Of a DNA stretch of 64,000 bases, positions 17,568 to 31,415 are shown in pieces. Each line of letters starts with the position of its first letter. Position 1 is the stretch's first letter. The notes beneath the pieces are model-generated. The model was not told where the DNA came from and did not search any database. It saw only the letters and a list, made by a program, of their open reading frames with translations. The DNA comes from Mixta mediterraneensis (GTDB lineage Bacteria > Pseudomonadota > Gammaproteobacteria > Enterobacterales > Enterobacteriaceae), in contig NZ_JACFXY010000001.1 in assembly GCF_014946725.1 (NCBI RefSeq), positions 372,001-436,000 on the forward strand, written 5' to 3'. The position numbers were made by a program, and so were the translations under genes.

Positions 17568-19250
17568 ATGCATCACACCACACCGTTGATCACTACCATT
17601 GTCGGGGCATTGGTTCTGGCTTTTCTCCTTGGCATGCTGGCAAACCGCCTGCGAATATCACCGTTAGTGGGCTATCTGCTCGCGGGCGTGCTGGCCGGTC
17701 CGTTTACGCCCGGCTTTGTAGCCGATACCAATCTGGCGCCCGAACTGGCTGAATTAGGTGTGATTTTGCTGATGTTTGGCGTCGGCCTGCACTTCTCCTT
17801 AAAAGATTTGATGTCGGTAAAATCGATCGCCATACCCGGCGCCATCGCGCAAATTGCGGTGGCAACGTTATTAGGTATGGGCTTGTCGTGGGCGATGGAC
17901 TGGTCATGGATGACCGGTCTGGTATTTGGCCTGTGTCTTTCTACCGCCAGTACCGTGGTGTTGCTGCGCGCGTTAGAAGAACGTCAACTTATTGATAGTC
18001 GGCGCGGTCAAATTGCGATTGGCTGGTTAATTGTCGAAGATCTGGTGATGGTACTGACGCTGGTCCTGTTGCCCGCAATTGCCGGAATGCTGGAACAGGG
18101 CAACGCCAGCGCGGGGTTGCTGGTCTGGGATCTGCTGCTGACCATCGGCAAAGTCGCGGCGTTTATGGTGTTAATGATGGTGGTTGGGCGCCGTGCGGTG
18201 CCGTGGATCCTTGCCAGAAGCGCCGCCACCGGTTCGCGTGAACTTTTTACGCTGGCGGTGTTGTCGCTGGCGCTGGGCATCGCTTTCGGTGCCGTTGAAT
18301 TCTTTGACGTGTCTTTTGCCCTTGGCGCATTTTTTGCCGGGATGGTGCTCAACGAATCTGAACTGAGCCACCGCGCCGCACACGATACCTTGCCGCTGCG
18401 CGATGCCTTTGCCGTGCTGTTTTTTGTCTCAGTCGGCATGCTGTTTGATCCGATGATTCTGCTAACGCAGCCATTAGCGGTGCTTGGCGCCCTGGTGATT
18501 ATCGTGGTGGGTAAATCCGTCGCCGCCTGGCTGCTGGTATCGCTGCTCGGTCATTCACGTCGCACTGCCTTAACCATTTCCGTTAGCCTGGCGCAGATTG
18601 GCGAGTTTGCGTTTATTCTTGCAGGACTGGGCATCTCTTTGGGCCTGCTGAGCGCGGAAGGACGCAATCTGGTGCTCGCCGCAGCGATTCTTTCCATTAT
18701 GCTCAACCCGATTCTGTTTACGCTGCTTGAGCGGTATCTGGCGAAAACCGAGACCATAGAAGAACAGACGCTGGAAGAAGCCATTGAGGATGAGAAACAG
18801 ATCCCGGTGGACATATATAATCATGCGGTCATTGTTGGCTATGGCCGCGTGGGCAGTTTGATTGGTCAGAAACTGCTGGAAGCCAATGTGCCGATGGTAG
18901 TGGTGGAGAATTCTCGTCCCCGGGTTGAAGCGTTGCGTGAAAAAGGAATTAAAACCGTGCTGGGCAATGCCGCCCGGGCCGATACCATGGAGCTGGCGCG
19001 TCTGGATTGCGCTCGCTGGCTGCTGTTGACCATTCCCAATGGCTATGAAGCAGGTGAAATTATTGCGGCGGCACGCGAAAGGCACAAAAGCATTGAGATT
19101 ATCGCACGGGCGCATTATAACGACGAAGTAGACTACATCTTAGAGCGTGGTGCTACGCGCGTGGTGATGGGGGAACGTGAGATCGCCAATAGCATGTTGC
19201 ATATGCTGGCAGAAGAAATGGCGCAGGATCGCCAGGATCTGGCGGGTTAA
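17568..19250 (+). CDS. ybaL: YbaL, CPA2-family cation/proton antiporter with RCK/TrkA-N domain
   Basis: A 560-residue inner-membrane protein. About 12 TM helices of the Na+/H+ exchanger (KefB/KefC-like) fold cover residues 1-390 (LRISPLVGYLLAGVLAGPFTPG; LFFVSVGMLF). A cytoplasmic TrkA-N Rossmann domain follows, starting VIVGYGRVGSLIGQKLLE (about 420), for NAD(H) or nucleotide binding. Substrate is not established; K+/H+ exchange is likely by family. AAGGAGA lies five bases before the ATG at 17568. It sits between the IS5-family element and disrupted gsk. Confidence 0.95.
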   Translation: MHHTTPLITTIVGALVLAFLLGMLANRLRISPLVGYLLAGVLAGPFTPGFVADTNLAPELAELGVILLMFGVGLHFSLKDLMSVKSIAIPGAIAQIAVATLLGMGLSWAMDWSWMTGLVFGLCLSTASTVVLLRALEERQLIDSRRGQIAIGWLIVEDLVMVLTLVLLPAIAGMLEQGNASAGLLVWDLLLTIGKVAAFMVLMMVVGRRAVPWILARSAATGSRELFTLAVLSLALGIAFGAVEFFDVSFALGAFFAGMVLNESELSHRAAHDTLPLRDAFAVLFFVSVGMLFDPMILLTQPLAVLGALVIIVVGKSVAAWLLVSLLGHSRRTALTISVSLAQIGEFAFILAGLGISLGLLSAEGRNLVLAAAILSIMLNPILFTLLERYLAKTETIEEQTLEEAIEDEKQIPVDIYNHAVIVGYGRVGSLIGQKLLEANVPMVVVENSRPRVEALREKGIKTVLGNAARADTMELARLDCARWLLLTIPNGYEAGEIIAAARERHKSIEIIARAHYNDEVDYILERGATRVVMGEREIANSMLHMLAEEMAQDRQDLAG

Positions 19251-19296
19251 GGCACGCCGTAGCCCGCTTTTGCACCAAAGAGGCCCCTGCACTTTC

Positions 19297-19319
19297 CCTT
19301 CTCCCGCTTCGGGAGAAGG
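19297..19319. terminator. Hairpin between convergent ybaL and gsk
   Basis: CCTTCTCCC / GGGAGAAGG perfect 9-bp stem with loop GCTTC. It lies in the 85-base convergent gap and could stop transcripts from either side; it also resembles the short palindromes scattered in enterobacterial intergenic DNA. Confidence 0.5.
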
Positions 19320-19608
19320 AAAGGCTCGCACAACGTTATCGATCCCAATAAGACTCTTCCAGGCTGTCTTCTCGCTCTGGCAAGCCACGCATCAGGCGTG
19401 GTGAATGCTGATTTAGCACCTGATAACTTACGCGGTTGGCGTATTTACACACCTGGGCCAGCGAAGAGTAAGTCAGATAAGGCCGGGCGTGTTTACTGGA
19501 GTTCGGCACTTTCAGGCGGTGATAATTGTTTGCGGTGATGTCATGCTGTCAATACCGATCGAATTCTGACCCACCCTGCCAAAGTAAAACTGACCCACCC
19601 CCTTTGAA

Positions 19609-21422
<1,814 letters not shown>

Positions 21423-22662
21423 TGGCAGTGCCTTAAAACTGCCATTTTTACCCTAGGTGGGTCAGATTTACATCGGCAGGTGGGCCAGTTTTACATCGGT
21501 AGCGACATCATGCAGCAACGCGGCCAGTGCGCCATCTCCTGCCCCGTTGGTATTCATAATTTTCTCCGGACCGCCCATGTAAGGTGCAATATGGGAAAAA
21601 ATACGCAACGGTTGCTGGAAGTCTTGCTGGCGCATCACCCGACTGAATTCATACTGGTTAAATTCTGCAATCGCCCCCGGCAATAGTGGATGATTAGTTA
21701 TGCGCTTGAATTCGTCTTCAGTGTAGCCTGCCATGTATAAGCCGGTCGGACCGGCGGTACACAGCACCACATCCACCCAATTCAGTGCCATATTGGCAGC
21801 TAACAGTGGATCCGCTTCACCGGTCAGCGCGAACGCTTCTTCTTCATTCATGGCGACAATTGAAACGTGATCGCGTAAGAAATCGCGCCAGAACGGCGGA
21901 TTGGCGCCAATCACATGTTTCGTCCCCAGCGTCAGCACCACCGGCACGTTGTGTCGTTTGGCGTATTCAATCGCCTTGAGCGTAGCCTGCGGCATCGGCT
22001 CGCTGTCGTGGCAGCGCACCAGATACGATGTCAGCACCAGCGCCGAGGCCCCTGCAATCACCTCTTCAGGGATGCTGGCAGGCTGCAACTGGTTCATCTG
22101 CCCTGGACTGATGGCGAAGGTGCGCTCTCCCTGCTCGCTAATCAGTGTAAAGCAGCGACCGATTGCGCCATCAATTCCCTGCAGATAGTTGAGATCCATG
22201 CGGCTGGAGGTATTGCACAAATAACGATAAGCGTAGCCACCAATCTGAATGTTATTGCACATCACGCCCAGCAAGACTGAGCGATCATCGGCCAGCACCG
22301 AGTAGTTATGCAGCGTATTGCCGATAGTGCCGCCTGCAAACTGATGACTGATCAACGCGCCACGCATCAGCTCTGTATACAGCGCCTCAGCAACAGCATC
22401 CTCGATCACTGATGAATGGCCGGCGCTTAAACCGTAGCGCGCCAGAAAGGTGTCATCTACTTTGGCTTCAATATCGACCAGGGTCTGATCGATACCCACT
22501 ACCCAGCAGCCCTCCTCAACTTCATGCTGAGTCGGCTGCAATAAGGGATCGCGTGCGCTTACGGGAAAATAGTGTTTGGATTTGCGTTTGCCAGGGAATT
22601 TCATGGAGGCTGCCGTAGGGGAAAAACAGGCAGAGAATGATACCACATTCTCTGCTTGTGCT

Positions 22663-23622
22663 TTAGCGGCGTGCGGTAATCAGTTGCACCATCATGTCGA
22701 TATGCGCTTCATCATCATTTAAAGCCGGGATGTACTCAAATTTCTCACCGCCGGCATGCATAAAGAACTCACGGTTCTGCTCACTGATCTCTTCCAGCGT
22801 TTCCAGACAATCAGCGGAAAAGCCCGGACTCATCACCTGCACATGCTTCACGCCTTTGGCTGGCAGACCTTGCATGGTTTCGTCAGTGTACGGCGTTAAC
22901 CAGGGTTCGCGACCAAAACGTGACTGGAAGGTCAGCTTAACTTGATCGTTGCGCAGCCCGAGCGCTTTTGTCAGAGCGGCGGTAGTATCGGCACAACGCT
23001 GCGGATAATCATCGCCTTCATCGGCAAAGCGCTGTGGAATGCCGTGATAAGACATGACCAGCAAATCTGGCTGCCCGTGCTTAGCAAAAGCGCGTTCGAC
23101 CGAGGCTTTCAGCGCCGCAATATAAGCCGGATGATCGGCATAATCGCGAATAAATTCAACATCCGGCAGCGAGCGGTAATTTTTGAATACAGCCGTTAAG
23201 CCATCCCACACCGCAGCAACGGTGGAGCAAGAGAATTGCGGATAAAGCGGCAGAACGATCAAGCGTGTGACGCCTTGCGCCATCAGGCTGTCAACCGCGC
23301 TTTTCAGGCTGGGATTACCGTAGCTCATACCCAACGCTACCGGCATATCAAGTTGCGCGGCGAGCGCATCTCGCTGACGCTGGCTATAAACCATCAGCGG
23401 CGAGCCGCCTTCCATCCAGACCGATGCATACAGTTTTGAGACGCGCGGCGATCGGAACGGCAAAACAACGCCAGTGAGAATCGGCCACCAAAGCCAGCGC
23501 GGTGTATCGACTACGCGCGGATCGCTCAGGAACTGTTTCAAATAACGTTTAACTGCAGGTGTGGTTGGGGCGTCTGGCGTACCTAAATTTACCAGTAACA
23601 CGCCGGGCTTATCTTGCCTCAT
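22663..23622 (-). CDS. hemH: HemH, ferrochelatase
   Basis: A 319-residue enzyme that inserts Fe(II) into protoporphyrin IX, the last step of protoheme synthesis. Family blocks: [27 protein letters not shown] at the N-terminus, LPLYPQFS, the active-site His in VMSYHGIP (about residue 194), and [15 protein letters not shown] with the conserved Glu. E. coli HemH is 320 residues. It follows adk on the same strand as in E. coli, but the E. coli neighbour aes is absent on the other side, where gsk is 58 bases away. Confidence 0.97.
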   Translation of the reverse strand: MRQDKPGVLLVNLGTPDAPTTPAVKRYLKQFLSDPRVVDTPRWLWWPILTGVVLPFRSPRVSKLYASVWMEGGSPLMVYSQRQRDALAAQLDMPVALGMSYGNPSLKSAVDSLMAQGVTRLIVLPLYPQFSCSTVAAVWDGLTAVFKNYRSLPDVEFIRDYADHPAYIAALKASVERAFAKHGQPDLLVMSYHGIPQRFADEGDDYPQRCADTTAALTKALGLRNDQVKLTFQSRFGREPWLTPYTDETMQGLPAKGVKHVQVMSPGFSADCLETLEEISEQNREFFMHAGGEKFEYIPALNDDEAHIDMMVQLITARR

Positions 23623-23736
23623 TGTTATTCCTTGCTGACGACGGGGGTGCGTGAAAACGAGGGAAATTGTAGCGGAAATAAGAAGTGGTAACAGCGATTA
23701 CTGCAAGAGGGGCCAGTTAAACCAGCCCCAACGCGC

Positions 23737-24438
<702 letters not shown>

Positions 24439-24501
24439 TTATGATCCGCGCATCACAAGGAAGGCACGGATCCTGTTGCGGCTACTTTACTGGCTTTCTG
24501 G

Positions 24502-25365
24502 TCAGATACCAGCCTGCCGGTTCAGGGTGACGCCCTTTTCGGATTTGTGGCCAGCGGCAAATAAGTTTTGTAGCTGCTTACTGACATCATGCGTGACGTT
24601 AATGCCTTTTTTGCCGCCACCACGTACATTCGCGTTAATCTGTAAACTCTCGTGGTTCGGCCATATCACCAGTTCTTCTGAACTTTTTAGCGTGGCCAGC
24701 AGCGAGGCCGGTAAGATAAAACTGGCAAACGGTAAGCCGGGCTGGTGGCTGGAGTTTAGCATGACCGGTGAAGTAAGCGCAATAATGGCCGTGTTATAGG
24801 ATCGCCAGTCATCTTCATCCAGACGTTTGAGCGTATTTTGAATGGCTGTTCCCAGCGTCAGGCCGTGTTCGAACAGGCGTAATTCGCTGCGCACCAGCGT
24901 GCTGAAATCCTGCGTGCGTAACGCCACCAGCACCAGCTCATTGCCCAGCTCAGCATGACGATCAAGGCGTGTAACAAACAGCTGTGCTTCATTTATCAAC
25001 CGATGGTGCAACATGCTGGCGAAGCTTTCGCTGGCGTCGGTAACGCCCCGCTGCTGGCAATCGCTTAAGGATCGCACCATACCCTGTGGCACATCAATAT
25101 GCGGCACCAGCGTAATGTTACCCGCCATCAGCGGTATCGCGGGCAGTACGTTAAGTTCGGTGACAGGATAATGAGAAGCATAACGTGTCTGATTGCGTGC
25201 CTGTTCCTGACGTAAAAAAAGTTGAGAGAGCAGGACGCGCGCCACATGTAACGATGGTGTGAAGAACAGATCAAAATGTTCCAGCCTGTACAGTCGTGAC
25301 AATATGAGACGCAACCTATCTCGTGCCTCTGAAGTACTTTCAGATGAAGAAGATAAGGGAGCCAT
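24502..25365 (-). CDS. Unrecognised protein, possibly a degenerate PLP-aminotransferase-like fold
   Basis: A 287-residue soluble protein; I do not recognise it with certainty. The segment ITLVPHIDVPQG...VTDASESFA (about 95-130) resembles the cofactor-Asp strand of class-V aminotransferases (usually DAxQSxG). Further on, LDRHAELGNELVLVALR lies where such proteins have LHKxL with the Schiff-base lysine, which here would be Arg. If correct, the protein binds no PLP by aldimine. No signal peptide or TM segment. It is divergent from a LysR regulator across 198 bases, a typical regulator-target layout. Confidence 0.55.
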   Translation of the reverse strand: MAPLSSSSESTSEARDRLRLILSRLYRLEHFDLFFTPSLHVARVLLSQLFLRQEQARNQTRYASHYPVTELNVLPAIPLMAGNITLVPHIDVPQGMVRSLSDCQQRGVTDASESFASMLHHRLINEAQLFVTRLDRHAELGNELVLVALRTQDFSTLVRSELRLFEHGLTLGTAIQNTLKRLDEDDWRSYNTAIIALTSPVMLNSSHQPGLPFASFILPASLLATLKSSEELVIWPNHESLQINANVRGGGKKGINVTHDVSKQLQNLFAAGHKSEKGVTLNRQAGI

Positions 25366-25563
25366 CGTATTTTTTTCTCATAATAATTGCGGTGTGATGG
25401 CAAGCGACTCGTCCTAAGCCAGGCGGAGCAAAGCCGAATAAAGGCACAAACAAACTCATCGGTCAACCCGCCAAAATTTGCTCAGAAGGGTAGGCCAATG
25501 CGACTAGACTTTAAAATGATATAAACTGACAATCCCTGTTAGGTTTTTACACAGGGGCTGAGT
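25366..25563. promoter_or_regulatory. Divergent intergenic region of the unknown gene and LysR gene
   Basis: About 198 bases hold both promoters. It is AT-rich near 25505-25530 (TTTAAAATGATATAAACTG), a plausible LTTR-controlled -10 region. No operator could be fixed by eye. Confidence 0.4.
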
Positions 25564-26433
25564 ATGACCGGACTACCACCGCTGAGAGCGCTGCACTATT
25601 TTCACCAGGCAGCTTTAAACAGCAGCTTTAGTCTGGCGGCCGAACACCTGCACGTCACACACAGCGCCATCAGCCACCAAATACGCCAGCTTGAAAACTG
25701 GATGGGCAAGCCGTTATTTATCCGTACTCATGGGCGCGTCAAATTAACCTCACACGGTGAACGCTTACTTATCAGCTGTCAGAAAGCCTTCGGTGAGTTG
25801 CGTACTACCAGTGAAAGCATTCGTACCGGGATGCGTCACCATTTAAACGTGTCATGTTCGCCCAGTTTTTTGTCGCAATGGCTGATCCCGCGTATTGCCA
25901 CCTTTTATCAGCGCCATCCTGAAATCGAAGTTCAGTTTCAGGCGCTGGCAGAAATCGATCAGCTACGCAGTGAACATATCGATGTGTTAATTCTCAGCTA
26001 CGAACGGCCCCCGGATGGCGATATTGATGCCACGCTGGTAAGCGAAGATTATATTGGCCCACTGTGTTCGCCGCACTTCGCGCAGCGTTTTCGCAATGTA
26101 CATGACCTGGTGGAGTTACCGCTGCTGCATGCTGACACCCGCCTGCACGCCTGGTCAGAGTGGGCAAGCAGCGCCGGGGTGCGAGGAAATTTTCTTGCGG
26201 GTAAGCATTTTGAGAATCTGACGTTAGGTATTCAGGCGGCACGTAATGGGCTGGGCGTAATCATGGCGCCGCGTTTGCTGGTTCGTCAGGAGCTGGAGGA
26301 TGGCACGTTGATAGCACCCATTGGTTTTGTCCAGGTTGCGCGCGCAACCTGGATGATGACCAAAGAGAGTCGGCGACACAACGCGGAGATAAGCCTGTTT
26401 CGCCACTGGCTACGCGAAGCGGCGCAGCCATAA
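25564..26433 (+). CDS. LysR-family regulator, GcvA-like
   Basis: A 289-residue LTTR. The winged helix-turn-helix (PPLRALHYFHQAALNSSFSLAAEHLHVTHSAISHQIRQLE) is of the GcvA subgroup, whose recognition helix reads VTHSAISHQIRxLE. An effector domain follows (SPSFLSQWLIPRI, LGIQAARNGLGVIMAPRLLV). Target is likely the divergent unknown gene; effector unknown. ATG at 25564 follows a modest CAGGGG. It ends at a strong terminator shared with convergent htpG. Confidence 0.88.
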   Translation: MTGLPPLRALHYFHQAALNSSFSLAAEHLHVTHSAISHQIRQLENWMGKPLFIRTHGRVKLTSHGERLLISCQKAFGELRTTSESIRTGMRHHLNVSCSPSFLSQWLIPRIATFYQRHPEIEVQFQALAEIDQLRSEHIDVLILSYERPPDGDIDATLVSEDYIGPLCSPHFAQRFRNVHDLVELPLLHADTRLHAWSEWASSAGVRGNFLAGKHFENLTLGIQAARNGLGVIMAPRLLVRQELEDGTLIAPIGFVQVARATWMMTKESRRHNAEISLFRHWLREAAQP

Positions 26434-26469
26434 AAAAAGCCGGTGAACCTTGTCACCGGCTTTTTTTTT
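26432..26469. terminator. Bidirectional terminator between the LysR gene and htpG
   Basis: GCCGGTGA (26439-26446) / TCACCGGC (26453-26460), preceded by seven A and followed by nine or more T. Works for both converging genes. Confidence 0.92.
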
Positions 26470-28342
26470 AGGCCGTCAGCAGCTGATTCATGCGACGGAT
26501 AAACTGGTTCGGATCATCCAGCGTGCCACGCTCAGCCAGCAGCGCCTGATCCAGCAACAATTCGACCCATTCGCCGAAACGCGCTTCGTCCGGCGTATCA
26601 GCAACACGTTTCACCAGTTGGTGATCCGGGTTGAGTTCAAAGATGTACTTCACTTCCGGCACTTCCTGACCCGCCGCCGCAAACAGCTTCGCCATCTGCG
26701 TGGTCATTTCATTCGCGTCGGTGGTGACAATCGCTGGCGTATCGGTCAGACGATGCGTTAAACGCACCTCTTTCACGCGTTCGCCCAGCAGCGTTTTCAC
26801 CCGCTCAACGAACGGTTCCAGCGCCTTTTCAGCTTCTTTCTGCTCTTCGGTCTCTTCATCTGCCAGCTTGCTCAGCGACTCATCCGCTTTGCTCACCGAC
26901 TGGAAAGCATGTCCGTCGAACTCGGTCAGATAGCTCATCATCCATTCGTCAATGCGTTCAGACAGCAGTAAAACTTCAATGCCTTTTTTGCGGAACAGTT
27001 CCAGATGCGGGCTGCTCTTCGCGGCGGCATAGCTGTCGGCGGTGATGTAATAAATCTTCTCCTGACCTTCAACCATACGGCTGACATAGTCTTCCAGCGA
27101 AATAGTCTGTTCTGCACCTTCGCTTTGCGTCGTTGCGAAACGGAGCAATTTGGCGATAGTTTGCTGGTTGGCATGATCTTCCGCCGGGCCCTCTTTCAGC
27201 ACCAGACCAAACTCTTTCCAGAAAGTTTGATATTTATCGCTGTCATCCTTCGCCAGTTTTTCCAGCATTTGCAGTGCACGCCGGGTCAGCGCACCACGCA
27301 GGCTTTGGGTCACGCGGCTATCCTGCAAAATTTCACGCGATACGTTAAGCGGCAGATCGTTGGAATCAATCAGTCCCCGCACGAAGCGTAGGTAATTCGG
27401 CATAAACTGCTCAGCATCATCCATGATGAATACACGCTGCACGTACAGTTTCAGACCGTGTTTATGGTCGCGGTTCCACATATCAAACGGGGCGCGCGCC
27501 GGGATATAAAGCAAGCTGGTGTATTCCTGCTTACCTTCTACGCGGTTATGGCTCCAGATGGCCGGATCGCTGAAGTCATGCGCAATGTGCTTATAAAACT
27601 CGGTGTACTCTTCATCACTGATGTCAGCTTTATTACGCGTCCACAGCGCCTGGGCTTTGTTGATCTTTTCCCAATGAGTGGTATCGTTTTCTTCGTCTTT
27701 GCTTTCGATTTCCACTGGCAGTGCAATATGGTCGGAATATTTACCGATGATATTGCGCACGCGCCAGGCATCAAGAAACTCATCTTCGCCTTCACGCAGG
27801 TGCAGCGTAATTTCAGTGCCGCGATCGTCTTTAGTGATGTCTGCGATAGTGTAGTCACCCTCGCCCGCCGATTCCCAGAATACCCCTTCGTCGGCTGATG
27901 CACCCGCCGCGCGGGTACGCACGGAAACTTTGTCCGCGACGATAAACGCTGAGTAGAAACCGACACCAAACTGACCAATCAGCTGGCTGTCTTTGACCTG
28001 ATCGGAACCCAGCGACTCCAGAAACGCTTTAGTACCGGATTTCGCAATAGTACCGAGATTCTCGATCACCTCGTCACGGCGCATCCCAATGCCGTTATCG
28101 CTTAGCGTGATGGTGCGGTTGTCCTTATCAACAGAGAGACGCACGCGCAAATCGCCATCGCCTTCATATAAGCTGGCATCAGACAACGCACGAAAACGCA
28201 GCTTATCTGCCGCATCCGAGGCATTGGAAATCAGCTCACGCAGAAAAATCTCTTTGTTTGAATAGAGAGAATGGATCATCAAGTGCAGAAGTTGTTTTAC
28301 TTCCGATTGAAAACCACGTGTCTCTTGTCCTTTCATGGTCAT
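26468..28342 (-). CDS. htpG: HtpG, bacterial Hsp90 chaperone
   Basis: A 624-residue dimeric ATP-dependent chaperone. GHKL ATPase motifs: [28 protein letters not shown] and [11 protein letters not shown] (N domain, to about 215). Middle domain has the catalytic loop [15 protein letters not shown]. The C-terminal dimerisation domain ends [15 protein letters not shown] stands five bases before the ATG at 28342; a second ATG at 28336 gives the E. coli-type MKGQETRGF start and is equally possible. Heat-shock control is expected but was not located. Confidence 0.97.
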   Translation of the reverse strand: MTMKGQETRGFQSEVKQLLHLMIHSLYSNKEIFLRELISNASDAADKLRFRALSDASLYEGDGDLRVRLSVDKDNRTITLSDNGIGMRRDEVIENLGTIAKSGTKAFLESLGSDQVKDSQLIGQFGVGFYSAFIVADKVSVRTRAAGASADEGVFWESAGEGDYTIADITKDDRGTEITLHLREGEDEFLDAWRVRNIIGKYSDHIALPVEIESKDEENDTTHWEKINKAQALWTRNKADISDEEYTEFYKHIAHDFSDPAIWSHNRVEGKQEYTSLLYIPARAPFDMWNRDHKHGLKLYVQRVFIMDDAEQFMPNYLRFVRGLIDSNDLPLNVSREILQDSRVTQSLRGALTRRALQMLEKLAKDDSDKYQTFWKEFGLVLKEGPAEDHANQQTIAKLLRFATTQSEGAEQTISLEDYVSRMVEGQEKIYYITADSYAAAKSSPHLELFRKKGIEVLLLSERIDEWMMSYLTEFDGHAFQSVSKADESLSKLADEETEEQKEAEKALEPFVERVKTLLGERVKEVRLTHRLTDTPAIVTTDANEMTTQMAKLFAAAGQEVPEVKYIFELNPDHQLVKRVADTPDEARFGEWVELLLDQALLAERGTLDDPNQFIRRMNQLLTA

Positions 28343-28439
28343 TGCTACCTCAACAAAACAGGTTGAACAAACGTTGAGGAAGATGTGGGGATGGGAGCGA
28401 AAATTTCAAGCCGGTGTCAGAGATAACACCGGCAAGCGT

Positions 28440-29045
28440 TTAAAATTTAATCTTGTGACGACCGGCCAGCGAATGCGACAGCGTGGTGCCATCCACCATT
28501 TCAAGCTCGCCCCCCACCGGTACACCATGTGCAATGCGGCTGGCATCAACACCATACTGCCCGCACAGCTCAGCGATGTAGTTAGCGGTTGCTTCGCCTT
28601 CCACGGTTGGATTGGTGGCGAGGATTACTTCCTGAATGGTTTCTTTTTCTAGACGCTGTTCAAGCCGATCCAGACCAATATCGGCCGGGCCAATGCCATC
28701 AAGCGGCGAAAGATGGCCCATCAGTACAAAGTAGCGACCAGCGAACTGCCCGGTTTGCTCAATGGCATGAATATCTGCCGGGCTTTCTACTACGCAGATC
28801 AGACCATTTTGCTGACGCCGGGGATTGGCGCAAATCGTACAGATTTCCTGTTCAGTGAAAGTACGGCAATCAGCACAATGACCGATTTCCGACATTGCCC
28901 GCGTCAATGCCTGCGCCAGCCGCATGCCACCGCTGCGATCGCGCTGCAATAGCTGAAAAGCCATACGCTGTGCCGATTTCGGCCCAACGCCAGGCAAACA
29001 GCGCAGCGATTCCATCAAAGATTCAAGCAGTGGACTGGTTTGCAT
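28440..29045 (-). CDS. recR: RecR, recombination mediator
   Basis: A 201-residue protein that with RecO/RecF loads RecA on gapped DNA. N-terminal helix-hairpin-helix ([17 protein letters not shown]), Cys4 zinc finger ([16 protein letters not shown], about 57-72), then the Toprim domain ([33 protein letters not shown]). The start overlaps the ybaB stop by one base; ybaB-recR lie behind dnaX as in E. coli. Confidence 0.97.
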   Translation of the reverse strand: MQTSPLLESLMESLRCLPGVGPKSAQRMAFQLLQRDRSGGMRLAQALTRAMSEIGHCADCRTFTEQEICTICANPRRQQNGLICVVESPADIHAIEQTGQFAGRYFVLMGHLSPLDGIGPADIGLDRLEQRLEKETIQEVILATNPTVEGEATANYIAELCGQYGVDASRIAHGVPVGGELEMVDGTTLSHSLAGRHKIKF

Positions 29046-29374
29046 CAGAACGGCATCTTAAAGCCAGGCGGCAGTTGCATGCCGGAAGAGACGTCTGCCA
29101 TTTTTTCTTTCTGCGTTTCATCAATGCGGCGTGCTGCATCGTTGAAAGCCGCAGCGATAAGATCTTCCAGCATCTCTTTGTCGTCTTCCAACAGGCTTGG
29201 ATCGACTTCCACACGACGGCAGTTGTGCGCGCCGTTGATCGTCACCTTCACCAGACCTGCACCTGATTCACCGGTGACTTCCAGTGCGGCGATCTCTTCC
29301 TGAACTTTGGCCATTTTGTCCTGCATTTGCTGGGCCTGCTTCATCAGGTTGCCCAATCCGCCTTTACCAAACAT
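29045..29374 (-). CDS. ybaB: YbaB/EbfC nucleoid-associated protein
   Basis: A 109-residue YbaB/EbfC family DNA-binding protein. It starts [21 protein letters not shown] with a coiled coil and has the central [19 protein letters not shown]. Likely a dimeric nucleoid protein. The upstream in-frame extension to 29542 is shadow sequence of the dnaX 3' end and is not used; ATG at 29374 follows GAGAGAA. Between dnaX and recR. Confidence 0.96.
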   Translation of the reverse strand: MFGKGGLGNLMKQAQQMQDKMAKVQEEIAALEVTGESGAGLVKVTINGAHNCRRVEVDPSLLEDDKEMLEDLIAAAFNDAARRIDETQKEKMADVSSGMQLPPGFKMPF

Positions 29375-29429
29375 AGTTTTCTCTCTCAGCTGTGGCCACA
29401 ACGCTATCTCCCGGACAGCGGCAGCGTGA

Positions 29430-31415
29430 TCAAACGGGTCGGATACTCTCTTCATCCAGATCAGCGTCAAAAAAGCGACGCAGCGTCTGAATATGAGTAT
29501 CACTGGTGATCGACTGGCGCGCCTGCGCCAGCTTCTCTTCATAAATGGCCTGACGCCACTCCAGTGGCGTCAACACCGTCGAATTATCATCTTCAATGAC
29601 CGACAGTTCAACTGCCAGCCCGGCGGCCTGACTTAATGCTGCACTTAATGCCTGTTGCGCGGCGGACGAATTCAGATGTCGCTGGCTGGAACGCAGGTGC
29701 AAACATATGCCGTTGGCCGTGGTTTCTTTCCAGGCGTTTAACGCCAGCTGCTGCACCAGTTTTGGTAGCTGCAGCGCCGCAATTTCGGCGGCCCAGGCGT
29801 CGCGCTGTTGCGCCTCTTCCGCCAGCCGTGCCGCCAGCTCAGGGGTTTTCTCATGCTCTAGCGCAGAACGCAAGGCTTTTGGCGTCGCCACTGGTTCGGG
29901 GGTATTCACTGGCTGGGTTTGCGCTTTCCAGCGGTAGGCTTCTTTTTTTACCGGCGTCGCGGATGCGTTATCGCGAATGCGCTGTTGGCTACGCTCGGTA
30001 ACCGAGGCCAGCCGCTCCAGCGCGGGGTTGGCCGGCCGCGCTCCAGGCGCCGCCGGCTCACTCTTTTTTAGTTTGTTCGCTCCCCGGCGCAGCAGCTGCG
30101 TGCGCGCCTGCAACAGCTGACTGGTGGAACCGGGTAACGAAGGATCCGGTGCAGCCACAGGCGATGTTTCATGATGCTGAGTAACGGATGCCGCATCATC
30201 GGGAGGGGCCATTTGCGGTTGTGCCGCTTGTGGCTGCGCAATGTTTGGTTGTGCCTGGGCCGTTTGCGGCTGCGTAGCGGCGATTTGCTGCAGTAACGCC
30301 GGACGTGCTAATGGCTCAGCTACCTGCGCTTTTGGATGAAACGCGAGCGCACGCAGCAGCGTCATTTCAACCCCCATGCGGCGATCGGGCGCCATGGGCA
30401 GTTCTTTGCGCCCCATTAACAGCGTTTGGTAATAAAGCTGCACATCCGTGGGCGGGACTACACGCGCTAATTCGCGCAACCGTAACGCATTGCTCTCTTC
30501 ATCATCATTTAAGGAGGTTGGCAGCAGTTGCACCATCGCAATACGGTGTAGCAAACGCAGCATTTCAACCAACAGGGCTTCCCATTCCACGCCGCGTGAT
30601 GCGGCCTGACTGAGCAACGCCATCACCTGTTCACCGTTACCATCCACCACCGCTTCGATCAGGCCCAGCGGCTGTTCATCATCCAGCGTGCCCAGCATGG
30701 CGCTAACGGTTGCGCTACTGACCGCACCCTGCCCCATCGCGATGGCCTGATCGGTCAGACTTAACGCATCGCGCATACTGCCATCCGCGGCGCGTGCCAA
30801 AAGTTGCAGTGCTCGCGATTCGCTCTGAATCTGCTCCTGCTGTAAGACGTACTCAAGCTGCTGGCGGATTTGATCGACATCCAGCGCTTTGAGATGGAAT
30901 TGTAAACAGCGAGAAAGAATGGTCACCGGCAGTTTTTGCGGATCGGTGGTTGCCAGCAGGAATTTGACGTGCGACGGCGGTTCTTCCAGCGTTTTCAAGA
31001 GGGCATTAAAGCTATGGCGCGACAACATATGCACTTCATCAATCAAATAGACTTTGAATCGACCTCGTGCGGGCGCGTATTGCACGTTATCAAGCAGATC
31101 GCGCGTATCTTCCACTTTGGTACGCGAAGCCGCATCGATCTCAATCAGATCAACGAAACGGCCTTGTTCAATCTCACGGCAGTTGTCGCACTGTCCGCAC
31201 GGCGTGGCGGTAATGCCGGTTTCGCAGTTAAGCCCTTTGGCCAGCAGACGCGCAATAGTGGTTTTCCCTACCCCGCGCGTGCCGGAGAAGAGATAAGCAT
31301 GATGGATTCGTCCCAGAGACAATCCATTCGCCAGCGCCGTCAGAACATGTTCCTGACCGACTACGTCAGCAAAAGCCTGGGGACGCCATTTTCGCGCAAG
31401 TACCTGATAGCTCAT
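29430..31415 (-). CDS. dnaX: DnaX, DNA polymerase III tau subunit (gamma by frameshift)
   Basis: A 661-residue clamp-loader ATPase. Walker [12 protein letters not shown] (about 45-55), a zinc module [16 protein letters not shown], Walker [13 protein letters not shown] motif TILSRCLQF. Domain III (about 360-440) is Pro/Gln/Ala-rich (repeated PQ). The C-terminal domains V-VI bind DnaB and the polymerase alpha subunit. The shorter gamma form arises at the slippery site described separately. It is slightly longer than E. coli tau (643), mostly through the PQ-rich linker. Confidence 0.97.
   Translation of the reverse strand: MSYQVLARKWRPQAFADVVGQEHVLTALANGLSLGRIHHAYLFSGTRGVGKTTIARLLAKGLNCETGITATPCGQCDNCREIEQGRFVDLIEIDAASRTKVEDTRDLLDNVQYAPARGRFKVYLIDEVHMLSRHSFNALLKTLEEPPSHVKFLLATTDPQKLPVTILSRCLQFHLKALDVDQIRQQLEYVLQQEQIQSESRALQLLARAADGSMRDALSLTDQAIAMGQGAVSSATVSAMLGTLDDEQPLGLIEAVVDGNGEQVMALLSQAASRGVEWEALLVEMLRLLHRIAMVQLLPTSLNDDEESNALRLRELARVVPPTDVQLYYQTLLMGRKELPMAPDRRMGVEMTLLRALAFHPKAQVAEPLARPALLQQIAATQPQTAQAQPNIAQPQAAQPQMAPPDDAASVTQHHETSPVAAPDPSLPGSTSQLLQARTQLLRRGANKLKKSEPAAPGARPANPALERLASVTERSQQRIRDNASATPVKKEAYRWKAQTQPVNTPEPVATPKALRSALEHEKTPELAARLAEEAQQRDAWAAEIAALQLPKLVQQLALNAWKETTANGICLHLRSSQRHLNSSAAQQALSAALSQAAGLAVELSVIEDDNSTVLTPLEWRQAIYEEKLAQARQSITSDTHIQTLRRFFDADLDEESIRPV
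30058..30069 (-). other. dnaX -1 frameshift site producing gamma
   Basis: The minus strand reads CTA AAA AAG AGT GAG. The A_AAA_AAG heptamer is at 30063-30069, and a -1 slip gives GAG TGA (stop 30058-30060). This yields a gamma of 452 residues. An upstream Shine-Dalgarno-like GGGGAGCG and a GC-rich downstream segment (GCCGGCGGCGCC) that could form the stimulatory stem are also present, as in E. coli. Confidence 0.9.
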
